A stretch of DNA of 64,000 nucleotides from JBFGCT01 sp963825565 (lineage in GTDB: Bacteria > Actinomycetota > Acidimicrobiia > Acidimicrobiales > Ilumatobacteraceae): positions 1 to 64,000 of the forward strand of contig CAWGTW010000012.1 in NCBI GenBank assembly GCA_963825565.1, written 5' to 3'. The notes beneath the pieces were generated by a model. That model saw nothing but the letters and a program-made list of their open reading frames with translations. It was not told where the DNA came from and ran no database searches. Numbering within the stretch: the first letter of the stretch is position 1; each line of letters starts with the position of its first letter. Made by a program: the position numbers and the translations under genes. This document shows positions 1 to 9,171 of the stretch, piece after piece.

Positions 1-1663
1 CCCGGTACCCGGCTGACAGTTTGGCCCCGGTACCTGCCTGACAGGTCGAACCCGTCAGGCGGCGTTGGTGCGGTGGGGTCGTCCGCCGGGGTTGGCGAGG
101 GCTCCGTGTTCGCGGGTGCGGTCGTGGCGGACGGGATGGGAGCGGATGAGCTCGTTGCCGATGCTGATCTCGACGGTGTCGCCGACGACGGCGACTTGGA
201 CCTGGCGGCGCCGGTACTTGTTGCCGACCCGGTAGTTGGTGCCGGCGAAGCAGACGTTGCCCGACGAGTCGACCTTGCGGGTCACCGACGGCGACGGTCG
301 CCGACGGCCGCGACGGGCGCGGCCTGCGACCTCGTTGCTGACCGGCGGTCTGCTTGTCGAGCGGATGACGGCGAGCGTGGGTCGCGATCGAGCACGCCTC
401 GGTGATGGAGCTGCACGAGCCCGTCCTCGCAGACGACCTCGACGGTCTGGCCGGCCAGCCACACCCGGCCTTGTAGGTGCACTGTCGCGAACCCGATCGT
501 GCCTTTCGGCGCTGACCCGCCGGGTCGTCACCGGCCCCGACGCCACCGCTCGTCGTCTCGGCGATCGGTGCTCGACCGGCTCGTCCCGACGCTCGGCGAG
601 CTTGAACCGTTCGATCGGCGGGACCCGCCGATCGACTGGTGCGGCCGCTCGTGGTTGTAGTGATGCACCCACACGTCGAGCTGCGCTTGCGCATCTGCGA
701 TCGACGTCGAACACCTTGCCGTTGAGGAACTCGCGGCGCAGCGTCTTGTGCCACCGCTCGACCTTGCCGGTCGTGGTCGGCGACCGTGGCGCGGTGAGGA
801 TGTGGGTGATCCCGTTCTCGGTGACAGATCCGATCGAACAACACCGGTCCCGGGCCCGGCCCGAACCGGGCGGTGAACACCTTGCCGTTGTCGGTCAGGA
901 TCTCTTCGGGCACCCCATGGATGTCATCGCATGGCTCGAACGCGTCGCACACCGGCCTCGCCGTCGCCCGAGCGCACGACCCTCGCGGACACGACGAACC
1001 GGCGTGGTCATCGACCCCCGACACGATCTTCGCCTCGGACCCATCGACGATGCGCACCCCGCCGACGATGTCCATCTGCCACAACTCCATCGCCCGCGAT
1101 CGTTCCCACCGCTTGTAATCCGACCGCTTCCGCTTCCGAGCCTGCGGCGTCACCAGACCCGTGACGAATCAGGCAACGCTCCACCGACGTCCGCCCCGGC
1201 AACGGACCACACCCCGCCCGATCGAGCCAGAACAGGATCGTGCGCGGCCCCCACCCCGGATGCACCCGACGCATCTCCACGATCCGCGCCTCGACCTCCG
1301 GGGCCATCTGATGCGGACACGACAACGGCTTGGAGCTGTGATCCAGCCAACCCGGCCAGCCCCTCGGCCGCGTACCGGCGCAACCACTCATGCACCGTCT
1401 GGCGGGCGACCCCGTACCGGCGAGCCACATCGGTGACCGTCGCCCCATCGTTGAGGACCTCCAACACCGCTCGATAACGCTGCTCCACCAGATTCAACTC
1501 CACGAACACGACAACGGCCTCCTCCGAGAATGTGAACTCAACATCCACATCGAAGAAGGTGACCACGATCCCGAGCAAGCACCTCGAGTGTCAGCCACCT
1601 ACCGGGGCCACTGTCGCCCAGGAACCGGGGCCGCGTCCCCAAACTGTCAACCAGCAACCGGGG
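1..1663 (-). mobile_element. Decayed IS481-family insertion sequence
   Basis: A transposase relic on the minus strand is flanked by imperfect inverted ends. The left end (about 2-44) carries two copies of a CCCGGTAC..TG.CTGACAG motif. The right end (about 1588-1663), read on the other strand, carries the same motif three times: GACAGT, GGCCCCGGTA, then CTGAC. Iterated motifs of this sort are plausible transposase binding sites. The left boundary may lie just outside the window. No target duplication could be identified. The element lies directly downstream of tRNA-Leu. Family assignment rests on the transposase; the ends are read by eye. Confidence 0.75.
55..1503 (-). pseudogene. IS481-family transposase, multiply frameshifted
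   Basis: The N-terminal helix-turn-helix is intact (VTDVARRYGVARQTVHEWL, around residues 25-45, from a GTG at 1503). The reading frame then shifts to a segment with the IS481-type sequence HPGWGPRTILFWLDRAG. It shifts again through the integrase catalytic region, where TDNGKVFTARFGPG is readable. It ends in a third frame with the typical C-terminal beta-rich domain (GNVCFAGTNYRVGNKYRRR) before a TGA at 55-57. At least three frame changes are needed to read it through, so no active transposase is encoded as given. Family members are usually about 400 residues, and the span here is consistent with an otherwise full-length copy. Confidence 0.8.
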
Positions 1664-1773
1664 CCACGGTGTCCACTATGAACCGGGTCCGCACAGACCC
1701 CGAAATTTCGAGCTGCTGACAAATCGCGGACAAACGGCCGATCTCCAGGTTTCGAAGCTCCCCGAAAAAGCCA

Positions 1774-1799
1774 ACAACCAGGGCTTTTGCCCTGGTTGT
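1774..1799 (-). terminator. Rho-independent terminator of tRNA-Leu
   Basis: An 11-bp perfect stem (ACAACCAGGGC with GCCCTGGTTGT) closes a TTTT loop. Read on the minus strand it lies 1 nt beyond the tRNA 3' CCA and is followed by TGGCTTTTT, giving a U-rich tail. It ends the tRNA transcript and insulates it from the IS relic. Confidence 0.85.
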
Positions 1800-1800
1800 G

Positions 1801-1890
1801 TGGTGTCGGAGGGGGGACTTGAACCCCCACGCCCATTAATAGGGCACTAGCACCTCAAGCTAGCGCGTCTGCCAATTCCGCCACTCCGAC
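1801..1890 (-). tRNA. tRNA-Leu (anticodon GAG)
   Basis: The 90-nt class II tRNA has a 7-bp acceptor stem (GTCGGAG/CTCCGAC), discriminator A and an encoded CCA. The anticodon arm is CTAGC-TTGAGGT-GCTAG, giving anticodon GAG, which reads CUC and CUU leucine codons. The variable arm is long and the T-arm (GGGGGTTCAAGTCCCCC) is canonical. It sits between secG and the IS relic and has its own terminator. Confidence 0.95.
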
Positions 1891-1927
1891 GTGGTGGGCC
1901 TGCAACCCTATCCGACCGCCCGACGTG

Positions 1928-2170
1928 CTACACGTTCTGCAGCAGGAATGTCAGCGCCACGAGCGTGAAGATCCACACCAGCGAGAACACGAACGTGATC
2001 CGGTTCAGGTTGCGCTCCGCGGCGGTCGATCCGAGGGCAGCACCGCCGCCGCCGCCGAACATGTCGGACAGTCCACCACCGCGGCCGCTGTGCATCAGGA
2101 TGCCCGCGATCAGCGCAGCCATCGAGAGCACGTTGAGGACCAGGGTGATGTAGAGGACGACGTCTCGCAC
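1928..2170 (-). CDS. secG: Preprotein translocase subunit SecG
   Basis: SecG is the small accessory subunit of the SecYEG protein-conducting channel. The 80-residue protein has two transmembrane helices (about residues 3-26 and 55-77). They are joined by the glycine-rich cytoplasmic loop typical of the family (MHSGRGGGLSDMFGGGGG), followed by a short conserved ERNLNRIT segment. The GTG at 2170 is chosen because AGGA lies about 10 nt upstream and the protein then begins directly at the first membrane helix; an upstream in-frame start would add 21 unconserved residues. It starts 11 bp after the PH-like gene. In actinobacteria secG usually follows gap-pgk-tpiA; here the dpp operon separates them. 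Confidence 0.9.
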   Translation of the reverse strand: MRDVVLYITLVLNVLSMAALIAGILMHSGRGGGLSDMFGGGGGAALGSTAAERNLNRITFVFSLVWIFTLVALTFLLQNV

Positions 2171-2181
2171 GGCCAACGATC

Positions 2182-2727
2182 CTACCGGCGCTTGAACCCG
2201 TCGGGGGCCCACGTCGACCGGCGATACAGCCACGTCGGAGCGGCATCGTCGGGTGGCCGGCGGAGCACATCGAGCGCCAGCGCCTCCTCACGGTCGCCGA
2301 CCGCGGCGACGAGTCGGTCGAACTCGAGCCCCGACTCCCCCTGGTCGACCAGCAGGTACTTGCGGCGACCGACGACGGCGACCAACCCGCCGAGAGTCGC
2401 CTTGCGCATGCCGGCGACGATCCCGGTGCGGGCTCGCGACAGTTGGGTCACCTTGTCCCACGACAGGTACTGTCGCCGCAGCAGCGTGTGGCGCCGCACG
2501 CCGTCGGCGTCGAACGTCGAGGCGATCGGGAAGTCCGCGGCAGCGCCGATCGCCACCAGCAGCCCGACCCCGAGCATCACCGCCGAGAACACCCTCCACC
2601 CTCCGCCGACGACGCTGACCACTCCGATCAGCAGCACGATGAACGCCCCGGCATGGACCCCGATGATCCCGCGCCACGACGAGTGCAGCGTCACGGGATC
2701 GGCCTCCGGGTCGGCGTCGGTCGCCAC
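2182..2727 (-). CDS. Membrane protein with PH-like domain
   Basis: The 181-residue protein has two adjacent transmembrane segments (about residues 22-40 and 46-66). A soluble C-terminal region follows, with the pattern of bacterial PH-like (bPH2) proteins (FDADGVRRHTLLRRQYLSWD then a beta-rich stretch). Function is unknown; related proteins are small membrane-anchored PH domains. It begins at a GTG 9 bp after the end of dppF and is followed 11 bp later by secG, so the three may be co-transcribed. The PH assignment rests on architecture and is moderate. Confidence 0.55.
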   Translation of the reverse strand: MATDADPEADPVTLHSSWRGIIGVHAGAFIVLLIGVVSVVGGGWRVFSAVMLGVGLLVAIGAAADFPIASTFDADGVRRHTLLRRQYLSWDKVTQLSRARTGIVAGMRKATLGGLVAVVGRRKYLLVDQGESGLEFDRLVAAVGDREEALALDVLRRPPDDAAPTWLYRRSTWAPDGFKRR

Positions 2728-2736
2728 GGCCGGTCG

Positions 2737-3841
2737 TCAGCGGGCGGCGATCGAGATCGTACGCCCGAGTTCCTGCGCCCGGTCGAGCAGGGTCTCACCC
2801 GGTTTGAGCGCGAAATGGCAGGCCACCTGGTGGCCGGGCACGATGTCGACCAGCGGCGGCGTTTCCTGCCCGCACCGCTCCTGGGCGATCGGGCACCGCG
2901 GGTGGAAGCGGCAGCCCTTCGGTGGATTAGCCGGGCTGGGCACGTCGCCTTCGAGGATGATCCGCTTGCGCGACCGCTCGCGCCAGCGGGTCGGCGACCG
3001 GCACGGCCGACAGCAACGACTGCGTGTACGGGTGCGAGGGCGACTCGTAGAGCTCGTCCTTCTTGGCGACCTCGGCGACCCGGCCGAGGTACATCACCGC
3101 CACCCGCTCGCTCGTGTGGCGCACCACCGACAGGTCGTGGGCGATGAAGATGAAGCTCAGGTCGTACTCGTCCTGAATCTCGTCGAGCAGATTGAGCACC
3201 TGGGCCTGGATGCTGACATCGAGCGCCGAGACCGGCTCGTCGAGCACGATCACCTTCGGCCGCAACGCCAGCGACCTGGCGATGCCGATGCGCTGCCGCT
3301 GCCCGCCGGAGAACTCGTGCGGGTACCGGTTGCCGTGTTCGGGCAGCAGGCCGACGCGGGTGAGCAGGTCACCGACGCGCTCCTTGGCCTCCTTCTTCGG
3401 GACGCCGTGGATGCGCATCGGCTCGCCGACGATGTCGCGGATCGGCAGGCGCGGGTTCAGCGAGGCGTACGGGTCCTGGAACACCATCTGCAGGTCGCTG
3501 CGGAGCTGGCGCATCCGCGACTTCGATGCCAGCGTGACGTTCTCGGTGCCGAACATCACCGTGCCGGCCGTCGGGACCTCGAGTCGCAGCAGCGTGCGCC
3601 CGAGGGTGGTCTTGCCGCACCCCGACTCGCCGACGACGCCGAGCGTCTCGTTCTGGTAGAGGTCGAAGCTGACGTCGGTCACCGCCTGCACCGAACCGAC
3701 CTGGCGGCGCATGACGCCCGCGCGGATCGGGAACTCCTTGACCAGGTTGCGGACCTTGAGGATCGGCTCCCGAGGGTCGAGTTGGTCGAGTGCACCCGAG
3801 TCGAACGCCGAGACCTCGGTGCCGGAGTGAGTCAGGCTCAT
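2737..3841 (-). pseudogene. dppF: Oligopeptide/dipeptide ABC transporter ATPase (DppF type), frameshifted
   Basis: This is the second ATPase of a peptide ABC importer. It has a Walker A at about residues 71-78 (GESGCGKT), a Q-loop, the signature FSGGQRQRIGIARS, and a Walker B ending in DEPVSALD. The C-terminal oligopeptide-transporter region with CRFHPRCPIAQERC is present but lies in another frame. A single-base deletion in about 2977-2984 separates the two parts; restoring it reads DPLARERSRKRIILEGDVPS continuously. Expected length is about 368 residues. Start ATG 3841 overlaps the dppD stop by 4 nt. Because the rest of the operon is intact and conserved, a sequence error is at least as likely as real decay. 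Confidence 0.8.
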
Positions 3842-4836
3842 GCCGTCGCTCCGACCGCGACCTTGATCTGATCGGCGTGGTGGCAGCGGCTGCCGTGCCC
3901 GTGCTCGAGCACGACCATCGGCGGCTGCTCCTCCCGGCAGATGTCGGTCGCCATCGTGCACCGCGGCCGGAACGCGCAGCCGGGCGCCGGGTTGGTCAGG
4001 CTCGGCGGGTTGCCCGGGATCGCGTGCAGCGAGTCCTTCGTGCCCTCGAGGTCGGGGATCGAGTCGAGCAACGCCCGCGTGTACGGGTTGCGGGACTCGT
4101 AGAAGATCTCCTCGATCGAACCGGTCTCCATCAACCGGCTGGCGTACATCACCTGTACCCGGTCGGCGGAGCCGGCGACGAGGCCGAGGTCGTGGGTGAT
4201 CAGGATGATCGCCGACCCGGTGGCGTCCTTGACGTCGTGGAGCACCTCCATCACCTGCGCCTGCACGGTCACGTCGAGCGCGGTGGTCGGCTCGTCGGCG
4301 ATCAGCAGCTTGGGATCGTTGGCGATCGACATCGCGATCATCGCCCGCTGCCGCATGCCGCCGGAGTACTCGTGCGGGTACTGCGAGGCCCTGCGCTTTG
4401 GTTCGGGCACGCCGACGAGCTGGAGCAGGTCGACCGACCGGTTCCAGGCGTCCTTCTTCGACGTGTCGCTGTGCTGGCGGATGTTCTCCACGATCTGGCT
4501 GCCGACGGTGAAGACCGGGTTGAGCGCGGTCATCGGGTCCTGGAAGATCATGGCGATGTCGCGGCCCCGGATCTTGCGCATCTCGTCCTCGGACAGCGCA
4601 AGGAGGTCGATGCCGTCGAAGTTGACGTCGCCGGTGATCTCCGCGTTGCGCGGGTGCAGCCGCATCAGGGCGAGCGCGGTGACCGACTTGCCCGAGCCGG
4701 ACTCGCCGACGACCGACAGCACCTCGCCTGGGTAGATCTCGAAGCTGACATCGGTGACCGCCTGCACCGAGGAGTCCTTGGCGTGGAAGGTCACGTTCAT
4801 GTTGTCGACGGTCAGCAAGGGTTGCGCCTCGGTCAT
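3838..4836 (-). CDS. dppD: Oligopeptide/dipeptide ABC transporter ATPase (DppD type)
   Basis: This cytoplasmic ATPase energises peptide uptake together with DppF. The 332-residue protein has Walker A at residues 44-51 (GESGSGKS), signature YSGGMRQRAMIAMS, Walker B LLIADEPTTALD, and an H-loop in ILITHDLG. The C-terminal cysteine motif CAFRPRCTMATDIC is the oligopeptide/dipeptide transporter extension. The ATG at 4836 overlaps the dppC stop (ATGA), and the gene's own stop overlaps the dppF start, indicating translational coupling. Confidence 0.92.
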   Translation of the reverse strand: MTEAQPLLTVDNMNVTFHAKDSSVQAVTDVSFEIYPGEVLSVVGESGSGKSVTALALMRLHPRNAEITGDVNFDGIDLLALSEDEMRKIRGRDIAMIFQDPMTALNPVFTVGSQIVENIRQHSDTSKKDAWNRSVDLLQLVGVPEPKRRASQYPHEYSGGMRQRAMIAMSIANDPKLLIADEPTTALDVTVQAQVMEVLHDVKDATGSAIILITHDLGLVAGSADRVQVMYASRLMETGSIEEIFYESRNPYTRALLDSIPDLEGTKDSLHAIPGNPPSLTNPAPGCAFRPRCTMATDICREEQPPMVVLEHGHGSRCHHADQIKVAVGATA

Positions 4837-5891
4837 GAGACCGCCTCGTCGGCGAGCATCCGGTCGGCTTTCGCGTCCAGCCGGGCCTTCTTCCTCGACA
4901 CGTTCGCCTTGCCCTTCTTGTGGGCCTTGTTGCCCTCGACCCGGGACCGCGGGTCGAGCGCGTCGCGCAGGCCGTCGCCGAGGAAGTTCACGCAGAGCAC
5001 GATCAGCACGATGAAGATGCCCGGGGTCAGCACCCGCACCGGGTCGCTGTCGATGCTGCCCTTCGCGTCGGCCACCAGCGTGCCGAGCGAGGCGTTGGGC
5101 GGCTGGACGCCGAGGCCGAGGAACGACAGCGTCGACTCGAGCACGATCGCCGTGCCGAGCAGCAGGGTGACCTCGACCGCCACCGCCCCGATCACGTTCG
5201 GCAGCACGTGGCGGAAGATGATCCGGAAGTGGGACGCGCCTGCCGCGCGCGTGGCCATGATGTACTCCTGCTCCTTGATCGACAGGACCACCCCCCGCAC
5301 GACCCGGGATATTCGTGTCCACAGCAGCAGCGCCAGCACGAACGACAATCGGTTGGCGTCGCGGCCGAAGTTCAAGGCGAACACCGACAGGATGATCAGG
5401 GCCGGCACGATCAGCACGAGGTTGATCACCTGGCTGATCAGGATGTCGAGCCACCCGCCGAAGTACCCGGCGACCGCTCCCATCAGGGTGCCGATCATCG
5501 TCGAGAACACGGCGACGAGGAGCCCGATGCGGATCGAGTACTGGCCGCCCTGCGCGGTGCGCACGAACAGGTCGCGGCCGATCTCGTCGGTGCCGAACCA
5601 GTGATCCATCGACGGACCCTGCAGGCGGTCGCGGACGTTGCGCTGGTCGAACGTGTACTCGCTGAGGTGGGGTCCGATGAAGAACAGGGCGATGATCACG
5701 ACCAGGCCGATCGCCCCGATCAGCGCCAGCTTGTGGTGCCGGAATCGCTCCCAGGCAAGGCGGCCGAACGACTTCGGCTTCTCCGACAGCCCCTCGAGCT
5801 CGTCGGTGTCGGCGAGCGCCATCGCGGTGATCGCGGAGATCGGCTCGTCGGGGTGCTCTAGCTCGCTTGGACGGAACTCGGTATCAGCCAT
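4833..5891 (-). CDS. dppC: Peptide ABC transporter permease (DppC type)
   Basis: This is the inner-membrane permease subunit of the peptide importer. The 352-residue protein has a cytoplasmic N-terminal tail of about 55 residues and a first helix (LALIGAIGLVVIIALFFIG). The DppC-type motif HWFGTDEIGRDLF follows, then a BPD-transp-1 core containing the EAA-loop sequence ATRAAGASHFRIIFRHVLPN, which contacts the ATPases. The C-terminus is a basic lysine/arginine-rich tail longer than in E. coli DppC. It follows dppB by 7 bp and overlaps dppD by 4 nt. Confidence 0.92.
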   Translation of the reverse strand: MADTEFRPSELEHPDEPISAITAMALADTDELEGLSEKPKSFGRLAWERFRHHKLALIGAIGLVVIIALFFIGPHLSEYTFDQRNVRDRLQGPSMDHWFGTDEIGRDLFVRTAQGGQYSIRIGLLVAVFSTMIGTLMGAVAGYFGGWLDILISQVINLVLIVPALIILSVFALNFGRDANRLSFVLALLLWTRISRVVRGVVLSIKEQEYIMATRAAGASHFRIIFRHVLPNVIGAVAVEVTLLLGTAIVLESTLSFLGLGVQPPNASLGTLVADAKGSIDSDPVRVLTPGIFIVLIVLCVNFLGDGLRDALDPRSRVEGNKAHKKGKANVSRKKARLDAKADRMLADEAVS

Positions 5892-5898
5892 ACGGCTC

Positions 5899-6855
5899 CT
5901 AGGTCAGTCGGATGCGTGGATCGAGCACGCCGTAGAGGATGTCCGCAACGAGGTTGAAGACGACGGTCAGGATGCCGGTGAGCAGCACGATGCCCATCAG
6001 CAGGTCGAGGTCGGCGTCCGGAAGCGCCCGGAGGAACGCCGGCCCCAGCCCCGGCCACGAGAAGATCGACTCGGTGACGATCGAGCCGCCGAGCAGGGCC
6101 GAGAAGTTGAGCGCCCACAGGGTGACGAGCGGGATGAGCGCGTTGCGCAGCGCGTGCTTCCACACCACGCGCCGCTCCGACAACCCCTTGGCGCGGGCGG
6201 TCCGGATGTAGTCCTGGCCGAGGACCTCGAGCATCGATGCCCGCCCGAACCGGCTGTCCGCGGCGATGAACAGGATCGACAGCGACAGCACCGGAAGCGC
6301 GACGTCGTGGGCGAGCTCGAAGAAGTTCGTCCCGGTCTTGCGGCCGGTGTTGAACGGTTTGATCCCGAACCAGTTGTTGAGCTGGACCCCGAAGATGTTC
6401 TGGATCAGGAGGGCGAGGACGAAGGAGGGGAAGGCGAGGCCGATGAAGGCGAGGCCGGTGAAGAAGTAATCGCCGGCCGTGTACTGGCGGCGGGCGGAGT
6501 AGACCGAGAGCAGCGTGGCGAAGATCGCGCTGACGAGGAACGCCGGGATGGCGATCATCGCCGTGTTCTTGCCCCGTTCCCAGAGCACGTCGGTCACCGG
6601 CTCGCCGATGCTGCTCGAGAAGCCGAGGTCGCCGGACAAGACGTCACCGAACCAGATGAACGGTCGGAGCCAGACGTTGGTGTCGAGGTTGTAGATCTCG
6701 GTGATCTGATCGAAGCCGTCCTGGCAGCGCGGGAGGCAGAGGTAGAAGTTGGCGCGGGGGTCGGTCGTGAGGGCCACGCCGACGTAGACGAGGTACAGCG
6801 CGAGGATCAACAGCGGGATCGTCGCCAGCAGTCGCCGTGTGATGTACGCGAACAC
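5899..6855 (-). CDS. dppB: Peptide ABC transporter permease (DppB type)
   Basis: This is the partner permease of DppC. The 318-residue protein begins with the family signature (MFAYITRRLLATIPLLILAL, first helix). It has a periplasmic loop with two cysteines (CLPRCQDGF) and five further helices. The EAA loop (ARAKGLSERRVVWKHALRNA) and the C-terminal VADILYGVLDPRIRL are typical of DppB/OppB proteins. It is preceded by an intergenic hairpin that separates it from the highly expressed binding-protein gene. Confidence 0.92.
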   Translation of the reverse strand: MFAYITRRLLATIPLLILALYLVYVGVALTTDPRANFYLCLPRCQDGFDQITEIYNLDTNVWLRPFIWFGDVLSGDLGFSSSIGEPVTDVLWERGKNTAMIAIPAFLVSAIFATLLSVYSARRQYTAGDYFFTGLAFIGLAFPSFVLALLIQNIFGVQLNNWFGIKPFNTGRKTGTNFFELAHDVALPVLSLSILFIAADSRFGRASMLEVLGQDYIRTARAKGLSERRVVWKHALRNALIPLVTLWALNFSALLGGSIVTESIFSWPGLGPAFLRALPDADLDLLMGIVLLTGILTVVFNLVADILYGVLDPRIRLT

Positions 6856-6914
6856 AGATGGGGACCTTAGGCGCTCCGGGCCGGGCGAGCGAACAAACGC
6901 AACGAAAACGCAAA

Positions 6915-6941
6915 CCGGGGTCCCGACGAGCGGGACCCCGG
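6915..6941 (-). terminator. Attenuating hairpin between dppA and dppB
   Basis: An 11-bp perfect stem (CCGGGGTCCCG/CGGGACCCCGG) closes a 5-nt loop. In the minus direction it is followed by TTTGCGTTTTCG. Its position between the solute-binding protein gene and the permeases suits a partial terminator or 3' stabiliser that raises dppA transcript over the membrane genes. That role is inferred from position. Confidence 0.7.
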
Positions 6942-6948
6942 TCCGTGT

Positions 6949-6980
6949 GTTCAGATGTTCAGGTGTTCAGGTGTTCAGGT
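6949..6980. repeat. Octamer tandem repeat, four copies
   Basis: Four head-to-tail copies of an 8-bp unit (GTTCAGGT; the first copy ends in AT) lie between the attenuator hairpin and the dppA stop codon, whose complement begins in the last copy. This looks like replication-slippage sequence and may vary in copy number between strains. Confidence 0.85.
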
Positions 6981-8905
6981 CAGCCGCCGAAGACGTAGTC
7001 GACGACGTTGACCAGCGGACCCGCGTCGTTGGCGTCGGGCGACACGGCCGCAGCCGACAGCTGCGACGTGTAGCCGTAGAACGACGGCTTCTGGGTCAGC
7101 GGGAGCATGAACAGACCCGTCACCGGGTCGGCCGTGAGCGTGGTCACGTACGTGTCCAGCTCGTTGTAGCACGCAGCGCGCTCGGTGTCGTCGATGGTCT
7201 GGTCGCACTCGTCGGCCCGGGCATCGAAGGCGGGGTTGTTGTAGCCGTACGGGTTGTTGCCCGAGCCACCGCGGTACGAGGCGCTCTGGCCACCCGGCCA
7301 CGGGCCACCGACCCACGCGAACTGGGTGATGTCCCAGATGTCGCAGTTGCCGGTGACGCCACCGCTGGTCGAGCACTCGATCGACTCGGCCGAGAACGGC
7401 TGCTCACCGAAGTAGGCAGCACCCTCGGTGTTGTTGATCACGATGTCGATACCGGCATCGGCCATCTGCGCCTGGATGAGCTCCTCTTGGATCTCACGCA
7501 GGCGGTTGCCGCCGGTCGTGCCGACCCGCAGCGACAGCACACCGTCATCCGGGTGCTCGTAGACGCCGTCACCGTTGAGCGTGTAACCGGCCTCCTCGAG
7601 AACCGCCTGAGCGGACTCGATGTCGCCGGCACCGTAGCCGGCGTCGCCGGCGTGGTTCTCGTACGTGCTCTGGTTGGACAGCCAGTAGGTGTTGCCCAGG
7701 CCCTCGGCGGGCAGGGTGTCACCGAACAGCGGGGTGTACAGACCCTCCATGACCTCGGACTTGTCCATCGCGAACGCGAGGGCCTCGCGGACCTCCGGCT
7801 TGGCCAGGTGGACGTTGTTGAGGTTGAGGCCCCAGTGCTCGAACACCGGACCGGCCGACGAGGCGACCGTGAAGTCCGAGCTCGAGGCGAGGTCCTCGAA
7901 CGCCAGCTGCGGCTGGGTGAAGATGATCTGCGCCTCACCGGCGAGCAGCGAGTTGATCTGCGCGTCGGTGTCGGTCACGAAGTTGATCTGCACGCCGTCG
8001 ACCGCGGCGACCTCACCCTGGCGGGTGACGTCGGGGCTGACCGAGCCGTTGTAGGCATCGTTGCGGACCAGGTTCATCTGGACGCCCTTGTTCCACGAGT
8101 CGAAGACCATGGGACCCGAGGCCGGGATGACGTTGCCGTCGGCCGTGGTCCACTCGCGCAGCGTGTCGTTCATCTCGGCCGCGGCCTCCGCCGGGTCGGC
8201 GGAGAACACGTGGCTCGGGTAGACGCGGTTGAACAGCGCCTTCCAGCCGGCGAAGAACTCGCTCCAGGTGACCGAGAACTCGGTCGGGCTGTTGACCGTG
8301 AAGTCGGTGATCGTGTCGTACCCGGTGCGGTCACCGAGCAGGTAGACGTAGACGGGGTTGCCGTCTTCGTCGGTCGTGCCGTCGGGAGCCATGAACGCGT
8401 CGAACGTGAACTTGACGTCGTCGGCGGTGAGGTCGTCACCGTCGCTCCAGACCAGGCCGTCGCGCAGGACGTAGTCGACGGTGATGGTGCCGTCGCCGTT
8501 CTCGGTGATGACACCCTCGGACGCGAGGAGTTCGGGGAAGAACTCCGTCGTCGAGGTGACGCCGTAGAGGCCGTCGAGCATCGACTGGATGATCCAAGAG
8601 GCGATCGACAGGTTGTTCTCCGGGTCGTCGAGGTGCAGGTCCGGCGGCTCCTGCTCGTGCGCCCAGACCAGCGTTGCGCCGCTGGCGGCCGGCGGCGGGG
8701 CCTCGGTGCCGTCCTCCGGCGGCGCCTCGGTTTCGACCGGTGCTTCGGTGTCCCCGGTGACGGCGTCGGTGCCTTCAGGGGCATCGGTCGTCGGCGGGTT
8801 GGTCCCCGAGCTGCCGCCGTTGTCGTCGCTTCCGCATGCTGCGAAGACGAGCGCTGAGGCGGCGGCAACTGCGAGGAGCTTGTGGCTCCGTCGTATCTTG
8901 TTCAC
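6980..8905 (-). CDS. dppA: Peptide ABC transporter substrate-binding lipoprotein (DppA type)
   Basis: This is the extracytoplasmic solute-binding protein (SBP family 5) that delivers peptides to DppBC. The 641-residue precursor has a lipoprotein signal (KIRRSHKLLAVAAASALVFA then lipobox Cys at about residue 23). An acidic Thr/Pro/Glu-rich linker (about 30-75) follows, then the SBP_bac_5 fold starting at ATLVWAHEQEPPDLHL. The GTG at 8905 is chosen because AGGAGG sits about 8 nt upstream and the signal peptide follows at once. First gene of the minus-strand dpp operon. The preceding 266 bp (8906-9171) presumably carries its promoter, but no clear -35/-10 pair was found there. Confidence 0.93.
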   Translation of the reverse strand: MNKIRRSHKLLAVAAASALVFAACGSDDNGGSSGTNPPTTDAPEGTDAVTGDTEAPVETEAPPEDGTEAPPPAASGATLVWAHEQEPPDLHLDDPENNLSIASWIIQSMLDGLYGVTSTTEFFPELLASEGVITENGDGTITVDYVLRDGLVWSDGDDLTADDVKFTFDAFMAPDGTTDEDGNPVYVYLLGDRTGYDTITDFTVNSPTEFSVTWSEFFAGWKALFNRVYPSHVFSADPAEAAAEMNDTLREWTTADGNVIPASGPMVFDSWNKGVQMNLVRNDAYNGSVSPDVTRQGEVAAVDGVQINFVTDTDAQINSLLAGEAQIIFTQPQLAFEDLASSSDFTVASSAGPVFEHWGLNLNNVHLAKPEVREALAFAMDKSEVMEGLYTPLFGDTLPAEGLGNTYWLSNQSTYENHAGDAGYGAGDIESAQAVLEEAGYTLNGDGVYEHPDDGVLSLRVGTTGGNRLREIQEELIQAQMADAGIDIVINNTEGAAYFGEQPFSAESIECSTSGGVTGNCDIWDITQFAWVGGPWPGGQSASYRGGSGNNPYGYNNPAFDARADECDQTIDDTERAACYNELDTYVTTLTADPVTGLFMLPLTQKPSFYGYTSQLSAAAVSPDANDAGPLVNVVDYVFGG

Positions 8906-9171
8906 GTAGTTGTCCTCCTGGATGGGTACAGAGTCGGGGAGGACTGGGGCGATCGCGGGAACCGCCCGGACGGGCCGGCGTTCGTACCGCAGACGCGGGC
9001 TTGATCCCCCTCCCCGGTGGATCAAGGTGGCGCGACCATATCAGGCAATCCGTCCGGTGGGCTACCGCCCCCGTTTCATCTGCGTGAAGACTCCGACACG
9101 CTGTGCACCGCCCGTCGCCCGCACCGCCCCGGTTCGCTCGGTGGGAACGTGACGGAACCCCAGGTAAATCG

